A stretch of DNA of 64,000 nt from Ulva prolifera (Eukaryota > Chlorophyta > Ulvophyceae > Ulvales > Ulvaceae): positions 1,054,001 through 1,118,000 of the forward strand of contig JALAAN010000010.1 in NCBI GenBank assembly GCA_023078555.1, in the 5' to 3' direction. The notes below the pieces were generated by a model, which worked only from the letters and a program-made list of their open reading frames with translations, did no database searches and had not been told where the DNA came from. Positions 1 through 12,000 of the stretch are shown in pieces. Numbering within the stretch: the first letter of the stretch is position 1; every line of letters starts with the position of its first letter. The position numbers were made by a program, and so were the translations under genes.

Positions 1-999
1 TCTCATCGCCCAGCGGTACATCTGAGCAGGGATAGCGGCAACGGTTTGATAGAGTTTTGGTGGTGCGGCCGATCTGAGCTGATGGTCTCCAGGCAGTCTG
101 TGGAGCAGCAAGTGCCGATGGCTGAAACTCAGAGTGGCCTCGTATGTGATCAGGCTGCTCTGCTCCACGCTGTCACCATATGCATCAGCTGCTGGTACCT
201 CCCCACCTGCTTCCGAATTGTGTCTTCAGGGCATGCACACGAGTACAGACTTTCTAAACGTTGCTGTTTTTGTATCGTTGCATACCCGCACGCATGATGT
301 CTCCGAAAAAGTACCGTTGATGGTGTCATGTAAATTTCCCTGGGCTGTCTCCATACTCGTGCTAATGGTGCAGCTCGTTACTGCCAGCAAGCACTGAGAC
401 TTCCACTTACACTTCCCAGCTGCAATCCGTTCAGTGCCAGGATTGAGTTGGATGAAAATGAAATGCTTCATATGTCGCTTTATTGCGAGTAAGCATGCCC
501 GTTGCAAGCGACATGGGCACTGCAGAGTTCACCACCAGACCAGACGTTGGCAGTAGCCCTCGCTGCTGCACCCGTTATGATAGTCTGCAAAAAAGTATAA
601 TTGTTAAATCACGCGAGTTCTATCGCAGCGGCTTTCCGCGCCTGACCTGGAGTCGATAGTATCGACTCGACACGTCCCAGCAGTGTAACGAATGTACCGA
701 CGATCTACCGATACTCCACGATGCAGGGACTCCACGATGCAGGGCTTCACTCCGCAGGTTGCACAACAGCTGCCCAAGCTAATGCTGCACAGTCAGTGTC
801 TCAGCAACTGTCTTTTTCATAGGTAACGTTATGCCCATGCACAGTGCCTGATGTGCACCAAGCACTCCTCGTCCAAACATCCCCTCACGGGCGTCATTAG
901 CGAGTACGCAGTTCATGCAAATAGTTAGGCACGCTGACTTCGTTGAATCATGGTGTGACTGCGCGCGCCACGGAGGGTGTTGTGGGAGTGCTTCCCAGT
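1..999. other. Region upstream of P450 gene A
   Basis: No protein-coding exon is supported here. Short open frames exist on both strands but show no family resemblance and no exon-like conservation with the paralogous loci. The stretch presumably holds the promoter and 5' UTR of P450 gene A, whose first ATG is at 1000. No TATA box or other core element stands out. Confidence 0.4.
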
Positions 1000-3900
1000 A
1001 TGCCGCTCGTGCTGTGGGTGACCGTCGGCGTTGTGATCGTCCATCGCTGGCGCATGCGAAGACGAGCCAAGGACTTACATAAAATCCCAATAGGACCGGG
1101 CAGCATTCCGGTTCTTGGTCATGTCAATGTGCTGAAGGTGCGATGTCCGCGTCCGACGTGTTGAGCTGTTCTCAAGCACCCAGTAGGACGATAGACAATC
1201 CTCTGCAACGAGATTCTCATCACATGGCGAGCTTCTGACAGCATGTCGTTCCTGACTCTGGCCCAGACTGCTGCAGTGTCCTCCCTGACATTTCACACCG
1301 CACTGTAGTCTAGCACAACGTATGACTCTGCATGCTTACATTCAGAGTTCGTTCCGCAACGGCATCTGGTTTATGTAACAGAATTCTGCAGCTTTTCTGA
1401 GCTTGAGTGTGTCCGGTCGTGCGACAAGTTCACCACGAGGCTATGCCGCGGTACCGGAGCATTATTTCCGCGAATCGGTCATCCTGAAACCACGCAGCAA
1501 GGCAGCTTGGTGTGCCTGTACTGAACATCTGGATGTCACGACTATCTGACGAACACGAAGGCTTATCGGCGGCACCCATACCAAGATACCAGCACCACCG
1601 CAATCTCTGAAGCAGCCAGTCTGCGGTGTTCGCCTCAGCTCACAATTTGTCCGTCAATACAATTCGTGGGTATTGTGAGACTGGATACACGCCCTTGCAC
1701 AACCACGTTGGGGAAGGTTGCATTGTGTAATTGCAAGACTTACTGCCCATCAACTCACATTATGCCCAGCCTGGAGAGGCTCGTGTGTCACTGTCCAAGT
1801 TGCACAAGCTGCACGCTGCACAGCCGAAGGCAGTCTGATACTCCTCCAACATCAATGCGCCTTCGAAATGCCTCTGTGGCTGTGCTATTGCATGGGCACC
1901 TTTCACGTGCATGCTCCAACTTGGAAACCTCAATAGGCGTTGGTGGATCTTCGGATGGGTACTTGTGGCAACCCAGTGATATGGCCGCTGCACCACTAAG
2001 CCTTTGCACGCCGCGACGTGCATGGTTCCAGTGGTGTAGCTAGCGGCCATGTTACTGGATTGCTCCAACACTCTTAGGTTGCAACATGGTGTGGTCAGCT
2101 GTGGGGCTGTGCCATGCACTGGCCCCAGCCCTTTGCCAGCTGTCACACATTTAGTTGACACATAGCAGTGTGCAGGCGCTACAGGCCGGGAAAGTGCACC
2201 AGTACTTCACTCACTTCGCGGAGGCCTCTGGCGGCGGCGGCGTGCTGCGCTTCACCGTGCTGGGCGAGACGCGGGTTGTGCTGTGCGAGCCCGAGGCGGT
2301 CGCTGCGGCCCTCAACCGGGCGACTTTCCTGCCCAAGCCGGCGGGCATGTACAACACTTTCTACATGTTCGTGCGCATCCGCACCTTACCCCCCCCCCCC
2401 CCCCCCCCCCCGGCCCCCAACATAGAGCATGCAAGCATGCTTCCCCCATCTTTAGGCGACTGTGCACAACTCTCCGATTGGCACAAGCTGCCCGCGGCAG
2501 TATCTCAGCTCTTGTTCTCTGCCGTACGTTGGCCACGGCCATCCCATGGTTCGTGTAACAACATAACTACATATGCTTGATCTACTTAGCGATGTCCTTG
2601 TTGGACCTTGGCAGCTTCGGGTGATCGGGATCATGCGCCGAAGCGGTAAACCGCCTGCAAATGTACTTCAACACACTGACGCACCTGAGAGGCCGTGATA
2701 AATGCGGTGGTCGCATTGTGCTACGGAGCTGCGCTGTGACTGCTGCCGCAAGTTTGGCATGCATGCTGTCCTCCACCTTTCGAACACTGGAACGGTGACC
2801 GAGGCTGGAATTTAGCCACAAGGGGTTCTCTGTGGCTACAGGGCATCAAGCAGCCAAATGTGTCGCTGCTGTCAGACGAGGAGGAGCACAGGCGGGTGCG
2901 CCGCCACATGATGGCCTTCTTCAACGCCGACAACGTCGCGCTCATCGTCGGCCAGCTCGCACAGGAGGTGCGCACAACTCTCGCGGCGATCTCCGCCGCC
3001 GACGGCGATGCCGCGGACCACGCTGCGCGTGCTGCGCCGCCCCCGCCGCCGGCGGCCGCCGCATCCGTCGCCACCATCGCGCGGCCCAACCTCCCCGGTG
3101 CGCCCCTCCGCCGCACGCATGTGCGGCGCTGCTGCATGGTCGGATACGCATCGCTGCAAATGCATGTGGAGTCTGACAATTTCAATCGTATCAATCGAGG
3201 TCTCTGCCCAAGATGCGTTCACAGCCCATGGATACGCGACTGTGATACAGCAGACGAGTTGTACTTCCTGACTGCAGCCTTGCCTCGTCTCCCACGTGTG
3301 TGCTGGTGTGCGCCAGGAGATGAGCTTGGCTAGCGGTGTTGCACACTCATTGCGAAGGCCCGTGACGGCATGTGGCTACAGGTGTTATAGGTGGTCCATG
3401 CCGATACGACGGGGTGTGCGGACACGGTGCAGTCGAGGGAGGCTTCACTAGACATGACAAGCCTCACTGCGGTGCTGTTATGCTGTGCTTCCGGGATGTG
3501 CTGTTGTGCTGCGCCGCCATGCTGCGATGAGTGCTGTGCCTCTATGCTGTGCTATCATGCCCTTTCATATCAGAGCTGCTGCAGGCGCGCCAGAGGCCGG
3601 CATCTTCAGCGGCTGCGGCGGCGAAGGGGCTCTTGTGGATGCCAGTGCAATGGCCAAGGGCAACGTCATGCGTGTCGTCTTCCGCGTGCGACCCCCGCTC
3701 CCCCTTCCTGCACTTCCCATGCTGCAGTTCATGCTGTATCTCGCATGCATGCACACAATGCACGTGCCGCCGCTGCTCCTGGCAGTCAGCGCCGCAAGCA
3801 CATGCAGGCTGTTCCCCTTCACAGGCCGCATGTCGCCATGATGCCGCATGCATGGTGGTGATGCCGCATACATGGTGCAGGTGTTCCTCGAGACGGAGAG

Positions 3901-6601
3901 TGTCGCACCGTTCGAGGCGGTGTACGACACCATGGCGCACGTCACCGCCATCTCGGGGCACCCCCTGTTCTACAAGCTCCTCAAACGTGGCCTGATGCCG
4001 GGCTACCGCCGCTACCGCCGCAACTGGCGCAGGCAGCACGCCTACCACTGCGGTGCGGCACTGGCCTCCATCAGCATGCATGGGCCGTATACTAGCCGAA
4101 GCGTCCTTGAGTGCCTGCAGCCTTCAACGCTCATCGCCCCGGGCCCGCGTGGCCTTGGGAACAACTACCCATACATCTGCCGTTACCATACATCTGCAAG
4201 GAGTAAATGTGAGTACCTGTCGGCTTCGACGCCACCACTGCGGTGAATGAATGACAATGACGAATGAATTCATCTCGTACAGATAACGTTGCATTTGTGC
4301 CGGGCTCAACATGCAGCATACCTGTGACAAGCGGCTCGTGGTGGACGATCCTCACGCCATGCCGGCACCGGTGGCATGCATGCTGACGCGCCCCCGCCGC
4401 GCTGCAGAGCTGGTGCACGAGGCGTACTCACGGCCGCTGCCGCAGGGCCGCACGCCGTTCTGGGCGACGGTGCGTGCCGCGTTTCCCGCCGCGCTCACCG
4501 ACGCCCGCGAGTTTGAGCTCGCCGCGGCCAACCTCGCGCTCTACATGCCAGCCTACGAGACGACCGCCAACGCCATCGCGCACACCCTCGCCGCGCTCGC
4601 CCTCGACCAGGACTCCCAGACTGCCATCGCTGAGGCGCGCTGCTGCGTGCTGTGGCCTTTGCTGTATGCTGGCGAGCCATGCAGTACCCTGTCAGGGGCC
4701 GTGACGCATGCGGCATTCGCGCATGCATGCACACGAGCGCTGACGATGTTCTGCGCGTGTGTGTGCGTCAGCGGGTGGCGGGTGCGGCTGACGGGACAGG
4801 CCGCTGCAGGAGCTACAAGAGATGGGCCTGCTCGCGACTGCAGAGGTGCCGGAGCCGCGGGGCATCGAGCGCGAGGACCTCGCATGCATGCGCGCACTCG
4901 ATGCAGTCTGCCACGAGAGCCTCCGCCTGATGGCGCCCTCGCCGATCGGCGGCCTCCGGGAGCTCGCCCGCGACACCGAGGCGCGCCCCTGCCACACAAC
5001 TGTGAGCGTCCTGTCGGATATGGCTATGCCATCATGCATGTGTACACATGCATGCGTATGTACAGAACACGGGCTGTTGGTTGTATTCCACGTGGCCTCC
5101 TCATGTTCGCGGCACCGTCTTGTACAGGAGACGGCGCACATACTTTCCGTACGCCATATGCATGCTGTCCAGCAGCTTGCGCCAACTCCACCCCTAGCCA
5201 CTGAGCCAGCTGCAAGGCTAAACCACACCACATCGACCCTGCAGCACTTCTTTCGGAGTGCAAGGTAAGAGGACAGACACAGCAATTTGGTGGGAGTGTG
5301 AGTTGTTCGGGATCTCACTTCAGCCGACTCCGAGATATGCATGCATGCAGAATGTGCGAATGCAGTGGGTGGTGTGTAGATCGGGGGGTACGTGGTGCCG
5401 AAGGGCACGGGGCTGATCGTGCCGCCGTGCGCGCTGCACGCCTCCACCGCCGCCTGGGGCCCAGACGCCGGCAGGTGGCGGCCGGAGCGGTGGCTCGGCG
5501 GCGCGACCGTCGCGGCGGCCAAACTCACGCCGGCCGGCACGCCGCGTTTCCTTGCGTTCTTCGAGGGCCCCGGCAACTGCATCGGGCAGCACCTCGCCCT
5601 GGTGCGCCCCTCTGGCCATACATGCTCCGGCCCGGTTCAGCATGCCGTTTTGAAAGGAGCTTGCCTAGCCCTCTGGGTGACACCTGCCCGTTTGTGCTAT
5701 TTTTCCACAGCAAAGACAGATGCGGTTGTAACCGCGTGTCCCCTGCGTCGAAGTCTGGCTCCTGCGCATCTGGTGCTGCATGCATGAAACGCTCCATGCC
5801 TCTCCTCACCGCCTCCCCGGCCTGTCTATCGTGTAGAAGAGGGGCGCTGCGTGGATGGTTCATCTGGGTTCCGCTGCTAGCCAAGCCTCGTCCGTCTGCG
5901 CCTGATGCCGCAGCTCAGTTAAACGGCCTGTCGCTGACGTCACGAGACTCACTGCTGCGCTCTCCCGCCATGCTGTAGCGCTCATGTGCTGTGCTCTCAC
6001 TGCGCTGCTCATATACCGCTCATGTGCTGTGCTCTCATTAGAAGATGCTGTGCTTTGTCACGTTATGCCCCTCTGCTATGCTATGGTGCTGTGCTCTCAT
6101 GCCGGGCTGACATGCTGTGCTTTCGTGCCGTGCTGTCCTGCTGTCTGTGAGAAGGGCATACGGTGTTTGCTTCATGCATGTCGTCGCCAAGACAACCCTG
6201 CCGCGTGGTGTTGCTGGTCCGCTGCTGTGCTGCCCTGCCGGCGTCGGCGCCACCGCAGAGCGAGCCGTTCCCTGAAGCCTTCCCCCTCAGCAACACGCCA
6301 GATGGGCCGTCCGTGTTGGGCGCGCACCTGCATGCATGTGTGCACCGGACACAGGACACACACAGAGGCACGGTGATGCTGACGCTGTGTGTCCACGGTG
6401 CAGGTCGAGCTGAAGCTGGTGGTCGCGTCGCTGGTCAGCCAGATGCACATCACAATGGACCCGCAACGCATGGCGCACATGCATACGGTCGAGGACTACG
6501 TCGCGAGCACCGTCATGAGCGTGGTGCTGCAGTCGGACGGGCCCTGCTGGCTCCGCATGCGCCGCCGCTGCCGTCGCCGTGCTGGAGATATGCAAGCGTA
6601 G
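1000..6601 (+). CDS. Cytochrome P450, gene A (9 exons)
   Basis: Exons: 1000-1137, 2176-2370, 2842-3028, 3585-3685, 3881-4052, 4408-4634, 4810-4980, 5380-5601, 6404-6601, giving 536 residues. Exon 1 encodes a membrane anchor (about residues 3-17), a basic stop-transfer stretch and the proline hinge KIPIGPGSIPVLG. Later exons give the I-helix PAYETT (312-317), the K-helix ESLR (376-379), WRPERW, and the haem loop FFEGPGNCIGQ with the ligand Cys at about 464. It is expected to be a haem monooxygenase on the endoplasmic-reticulum face; the substrate is unknown. The model rests on alignment with genes B, C and D: every exon boundary and phase agrees. Introns 6 and 7 begin GCGCGC, a GC donor. Oddities: the I-helix has PA where paralogues have AG, and the haem loop lacks the usual Arg two residues before Cys-adjacent Asn. 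CYP4/CYP97-like resemblance is tentative. Confidence 0.87.
1967..2089. mobile_element. Foldback element (family F3) in intron 1 of P450 A
   Basis: Imperfect inverted arms: the left arm reads TGTGGCAACCCAGTGATATG and the right arm is its rough reverse complement ending near TACTGGATTGC. Relatives lie at 31441-31547 and 54139-54182. No coding capacity is seen, so this is a MITE-like foldback. Confidence 0.5.
2389..2411. repeat. C23 mononucleotide tract
   Basis: A run of 23 C lies 18 nt after the intron 2 donor of P450 A. Introns 2 of genes C and D are also C-rich just after the donor. Confidence 0.95.
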
Positions 6602-6875
6602 ATCAGTGTGAGGTTGCCTTGCGGCGTGGGGGCTGCAAGAGCAGATACTCGTCCTAGATCTTCAGAATTGTTTTCTGTGTGTCGGGCCCTGTAGACAACC
6701 CAACACTAGCGTAGAGTAGCCAGTGGCGCTATGGCCACCCAGCCGGTCCATCGATGTGTGAGTGTGTGCGCTCCACAGCTCCTGCACCGGACGTTGGGCA
6801 GCCCTGTGCCGAGACGATGCCTGCCAGCGTGTTGCTCTCCAATTGGATTTCCACAGCTCTGTGTCAGTGATGAAA

Positions 6876-6925
6876 GTACAGTAAAGTAGAGTAAATCTGG
6901 ATCTTCTTAGCCGTATCCGTATGAA
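6876..6925 (-). mobile_element. Decayed 3' end of the SINE-like repeat
   Basis: AAAGTACAGTAAAGTAGAG followed by a form of the TTTACTTAGCCGTATCC segment matches the tail end of the better copies at 32056 and 51866, in minus orientation. Confidence 0.5.
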
Positions 6926-7447
6926 GACACTGATGATGCGTGTTGCTGAAGTTCCCTACACTCGAACTTGTGGACTGGTTCATGTTGGTGTGCAATGTGT
7001 GGCAGCACCTGCTGATCTGACCTGTGATTGCTCTCTTGCAGGCTGTGAGCGAGTGTGCACGGCCGGTCAAGCGTGCATGCGCTGTAGCTCTGTGATGCAC
7101 CTACAGACTTGCACCCAACCCCCTGTGGGTCGGACTGGAGTGTTCCCCCTTTTCAGCTGTGGTGGCGTTGCGGTGCCGCCTGCCACAGCCAGCGCGGTAT
7201 CTCGCGTGTGCTTGCGGATGCCCCTCACCTGCTCCTGAACTTGCGGATGGTGGCCATACTAGACGGGATGCCCGATTCCTGCGCCTGGCTCCTTGGTTTG
7301 TTCATGACCAGTGACGCATCTGAAAGAAACAGATTCAGGTGATCTGTGGCATCAGCTGCGCACGCTCAACCCCTCGGGGACTCTACATGTATCACTGTCA
7401 GGGTACGGCAGTGTAGATATCAGCTGAAGCTGTCGGATTTCCAAGGA

Positions 7448-7471
7448 GGGGGGGGGGGGGGGGGGGGGGGG
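7448..7471. repeat. G24 mononucleotide tract
   Basis: An uninterrupted run of 24 G in the A-B intergenic region. Confidence 0.95.
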
Positions 7472-8506
7472 TCACAGTCCTCGCTGCTGCTGGACCATGA
7501 CCAGGCCGTATTGAGCATGCCACGTAAACCAAGCACTGGAGATGGAGGGACGTCTCTGCACACTTGCCCTCGCTCGTCCCTCCTCATCCGCGCGGCGCCC
7601 CCTGCCATGGCTCCATGCCATCTGGCTTTTGAACCCTGCCCGGCACGCGGCGCGGTCAGTGGCTGCATAGCCTATTGTCAGTGTGTCACGGGCGGCATGG
7701 CCTTGCTGTGAGATGGTGCGGGCTGTGGGCGGGGACCGGCGATGCAGTGAAGTGGCCACGGGCGGCGGGTGTATGTGGGGAGGCCGAGGCTTCGCGGCTG
7801 GGGCCCTCTGCAAAGAGTCCATCCGGCGGTGGTCGCGTTCCCTCACAGGTGGCTGCTGTTGAGGTGGAGGGAGTGTGTGTCTGTGAGGTGCAAGTACACT
7901 GGCAACGCGGTCCACGCCACGTGGAGGCAGGAAGCATCGCTCGGAAAGCGTGCTGAACAGGTACGCGGCACACCTTTGCAGCCCACCCAAGGTACAGCCA
8001 GCTTCCCTTGAAGGGCAACCGCCCAGCACCACCGCCATGAACAGAAACCTGCTCCCCACACAAGGAGGACCCAGCGCTCCTACGCCCCTAACCCACACAA
8101 ACGCACATAGAGGCACGCGGTACACCCCAGCACAAGCACGCTGTAGACACATCCACAAAGCTGTGCATGGGCTGCATGCTGTGATTGGGCGCTGTGTTCT
8201 GGCGGGTTTGACGTGGGTGACAATCTCATGCCGTGGATGCGTTAGGCCGTGGGTGTGCTCGTGCGTTGCCCTGGCGGTGCTGCCGGCACTCCGACTTTGT
8301 CGTTATCACACATCCAGAGAGTCAAACCCACTCGCAACCACATCCACAGAGCCGCTTGCTTCGGCTGTGTCATTGTGGTACGCACGCTTCTGTACCCACA
8401 GAAGAACCCACCACATCCGAGCTTGATTCCGGCCTACTGGGGCCTGCCAGGTTGGGGCCCTGACTGCAGTGGGAGGAGGTACACGGTGCTCGTTCGGGAA
8501 GGCTGT

Positions 8507-8650
8507 GTGTTACAAGGATAAAGCAAGGAAGGCAGGTAGCACCGTCAGCAACAACCAGAGGGACCGCACACCCACGCGACCAGCCACACGCAGCACACAA
8601 CAGCACACCCACGCAACGTCAGCACCTGCGCTGGCAACAGCCACACAGCC
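8507..8650 (-). mobile_element. TTGTAACACA-ending repeat (family F2), longer copy
   Basis: It begins on the + strand with TGTGTTACAAGGATAAAGC and continues with a segment rich in CACACGCAGCAC-type words. The same organisation recurs at 54366-54530 in this orientation and at 32240-32383 and 53720-53865 in the other. Orientation is set by the shared end TTGTAACACA. Confidence 0.6.
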
Positions 8651-8666
8651 ACACACGGGAAGGCTG

Positions 8667-8745
8667 GGGTGGGCTTTGCGTTGTTCGTGTGCTTCCTCGT
8701 TGTCCTGGCGGTGCTACCGGCCCATCCGGCTTGGTCCCTTGCAAC
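8667..8745 (+). mobile_element. 79-bp F2 element flanked by a 14-bp direct repeat
   Basis: The element contains CTGGCGGTGCTACCGGCCC and ends at TTGCA. It is bracketed by ACACGGGAAGGCTG at 8653-8666 and 8746-8759, read as a target-site duplication. A second insertion of the same 79-bp length lies at 54562-54640. Confidence 0.65.
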
Positions 8746-9054
8746 ACACGGGAAGGCTGAACATGACTGACATTGGCTCACGCGGCTGCGCTCTTGGTGC
8801 ACCGCGAGCGTCGCTACAGAGTCGTACGGACATGCTCATGTTCGAGACACGAGCACATGTTGCTTTCCGGACACATGCTGCAACCTGCCTAGCGTTGAGG
8901 CGTGTGTCTTGTTCTTGACCCATGCTCGTATTCAAGAAAGTGCCATCTCGGCAACGTCAAGAGAGCGCTTCATAAGCTGAAACTACACAGAAAAAGCACG
9001 TAGGATAGATTTGTTTGTCCTTCAGACCGGTAGTCCGCAGATTCTGTGCTCGGC

Positions 9055-12000
9055 ATGGGCCCTGTTGTTTGGGCAGCGATCGGGGTCATCTTCGTCGCAG
9101 GAAGGATCCGCAAGAGACGTCGCCAGAAAGATCTCCATAAGATTCCCCGTGCTCCAGGACATGTACCTTTGCTTGGCAACATTGGGTTGGTGAAGGCGCG
9201 CTGCTTTCTCGTCGCAGTGACGTTGCTGATGCTGTTTTCCTGCCTAGGCCATGCCTGTCCACAGATTCAGACGTGCAGAAACACACTGCATCATGGTGAA
9301 ACGTACTCCTGTCGTGAACTGGTCTGGTATCTGAGCCCCCACGAGTGCACCAACATCTACTTCTCCGACGCAGGTTTGTGGCAACCTCGTTTTGCGAATC
9401 AGCAGCATGTATACATGAAGCATTCGTCATTGTTGCTGAAAATTAGCACGATGTCGAGGCTCATTCCACACAACGGTGTACGAGCGGGCACGAGGCGCGA
9501 TCAGATCGAAGTAAAACACCATTGCAGTCGAACTGAGTGTTCTCTTGAACGGATCAAAGTCTTTTTATATGCATTTTGCGCTGCCAGCCTTCCCGTGCGA
9601 AGATATGGATATTACAGAAGTAGATCGTAGTCCAGGATCCTGCAGGACAGCACGCTCGTGTTTGAAAATCTCGCGGAGGACATTCGCCGGCGGTCAGACC
9701 GGTTTTTGATCTCCCGTCAGGAATGCTTCACAGCATTGAATGTGACCGCGCAGTAAGCGGCAGCGGTGCTCTGCAGGCGTACGAGAACCACGTGCTGCAC
9801 AAGGTGTACGAGGAGTATGGGAACTGCGCGGGGGACGTGGGCATGCTGCGCCTGTCAGTCATGGGCGTGAACCGCGTCATCACCACCACCCCCCAGGCCT
9901 TCGCTGACGTGTTACGCAAGACCGGCTTCCTCCGCAAGCCCCCCGGCTCATACAGTGTCTTCTACATGTTCGTACGCCTTCTCCCCCTGCCTCAGTGTCC
10001 ATGCTCAATGCATGCATGCTGCACAGTGCCATGCAGATCCTCGCGCGAGCGCCTTGAGACACCGCAGCCTTAGCAGTAGCCACCCGGGGTGCACTGCTCA
10101 TCCCCCACTGCCTTCTGGCGGAGTTTTGAATGCGCACTGTCAATGAAACGTGGCAGGTCGTCGCGCCGCGGTGAAACACGGCCCTGGGCGCACACACGGC
10201 AGTGGCGCAAGTGCTTGCAATTAATGGGGCCGCTTTGCAGCATGTCTGAGGCAATAGTCCCAGAAGCAGACCTACCCGTTCGCACTTGTGCTGATCTAGG
10301 GGCCCGATGACCCCACATCTGTCGAACATGCGTATGCATGCCCCCCCTCTCAGAGCCGGGGGGGGGGGGGGGGGGGGGGGGGGGTTGCAAGTGCACACGA
10401 CTCACTAGTTCTGCAAGCATGCATGCGATGACCCACCTACACCCCTTGGGCGACACAGCCGCTGCAACAGTATTCCGGTACCGGCGCTCGCAGGCCGCCG
10501 CTGACCGTGGCTCTGGCTTAGCGACAGGCCTACACAGGGGGCTGCTGAATGCCGGCAGAGACACACAACCTGGATGCATGTGTGCATGCAACGTTACACA
10601 GCTGTATGCATGACAGCTGTCGCCATCTCATCAAACGCGCGGCATCCAAAATAGACACACCGTATACGCGTTTCGATCCGACAGCAGTGGCCAGAGCGGT
10701 GGCGGCCTGCGCAGGGGTTCGAGGCGGACTCGGTTTTCATGCACCCGGACGGCGGCGAGCACGCGCGCGTGCGCAAGCACATGATGAAGTTCTTCAACGC
10801 CGATAACGTCGCCAAGACGATCGAGGAGCTGTCCGTGGAGGCGCGCCGCACGGCCGCCGCGATCGGCGCCGCCGAGGCCGGGGCCGCCGCGTACGCCGGG
10901 GACCCTGACAACCGCCGCGTCCGCATCGACGACGACGGTGCCCCCCCTCCCCCGCCACGTACCGTCAGGGCATGCATGCCGCTATTGTTGCACAGCCGAT
11001 ATTCAGTGCCTGTCTCCGATCTCATGTCCAAGGTGGGCCCGTTGGCAGCAATGGGCTATCGCACGTGGCGAAATTGTTTAGGTCGCTGTCAGGTTGTCGG
11101 AATGAGGGCAGGCCTGTATATCGCAGTGGGGGGACGGGCGAAGTGACGCACAACGCCAGGACTCCTCGCCGATCTTCGCGGTCACACACTTGCAGACTTC
11201 ACTTTGTGTTCCAGCGCGGTGGCCAGCCGTGCGCATGCATTGACGCAGCGGGGGGAGGCCTGTGCAGGGCAGCTGGAGCTGGGCATCTTCAGCGCGAGTG
11301 GCGGGGAGGGTGCGCTGGTGAACGCGTTCCAGATCGCCTCCAACAACATCCTCGCCGTTGTCTTCAAGGTATGGCTTCAAGCATGCTTGCACTTTGTGAC
11401 ATCCACCGGTCATGTCCAAGGAGCCGCGCCCGGAACTCGCATAGGCAGCATGCATTACACCCTGCTGTCATGCATTTGTGAGCAGGCAGTGTCACCTGGC
11501 CTACGGTGAGTTCCGGTGGAACTGATGTGGTTGTGTGTGCATGTGGCGCATGTGTGTGGGTATCGCCACCGATGGCGTGTGCGTCAACCACCTGGAACCC
11601 CCCCCCCCCCCCCCCCCCTACCGTACGCAACTCCAGGATCTCCTCCTGTGCTACGCGAGGTGGTCACGCATGGGACAGAAGGGAAAAATTTTATACCGTC
11701 CTCAACCCATCGGGCGACTGTGTGGTTTTCGCAGGGGCGGGTTTCAGAGCCACGGCCCACCGGCTCGCCACAGGGCCCGTCGGTGGCGGCAGTGCTGACG
11801 GGGCGGCGCAGTGCAGGTGTTCCTCGAGGTCGACATCATGCCGCGCATGGACGTGTTTGCCGACACCCTCGACCAAGCCAACGCCGTCGCAGCGCACCCC
11901 CTCCAGTTCTCCCTCCTGCGCCGCGGCCTCTACCCCGGCCACCGCCGCTACCGCCGCAACTTTGACCACCAGTACGAGTTTCACAAAGGTACAGAAATCC

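Larger units (their letters stand above)
6602..9054. other. Intergenic region between P450 genes A and B
   Basis: No gene is supported. It contains the 3' flank of gene A, a decayed SINE tail (6876-6925), a G24 tract (7448-7471), and copies of the TTGTAACACA-ending repeat (about 8253-8315 decayed, 8507-8650 in minus orientation, 8667-8745). The open frames here have no recognisable domains and are not conserved between the P450 loci. Confidence 0.6.
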
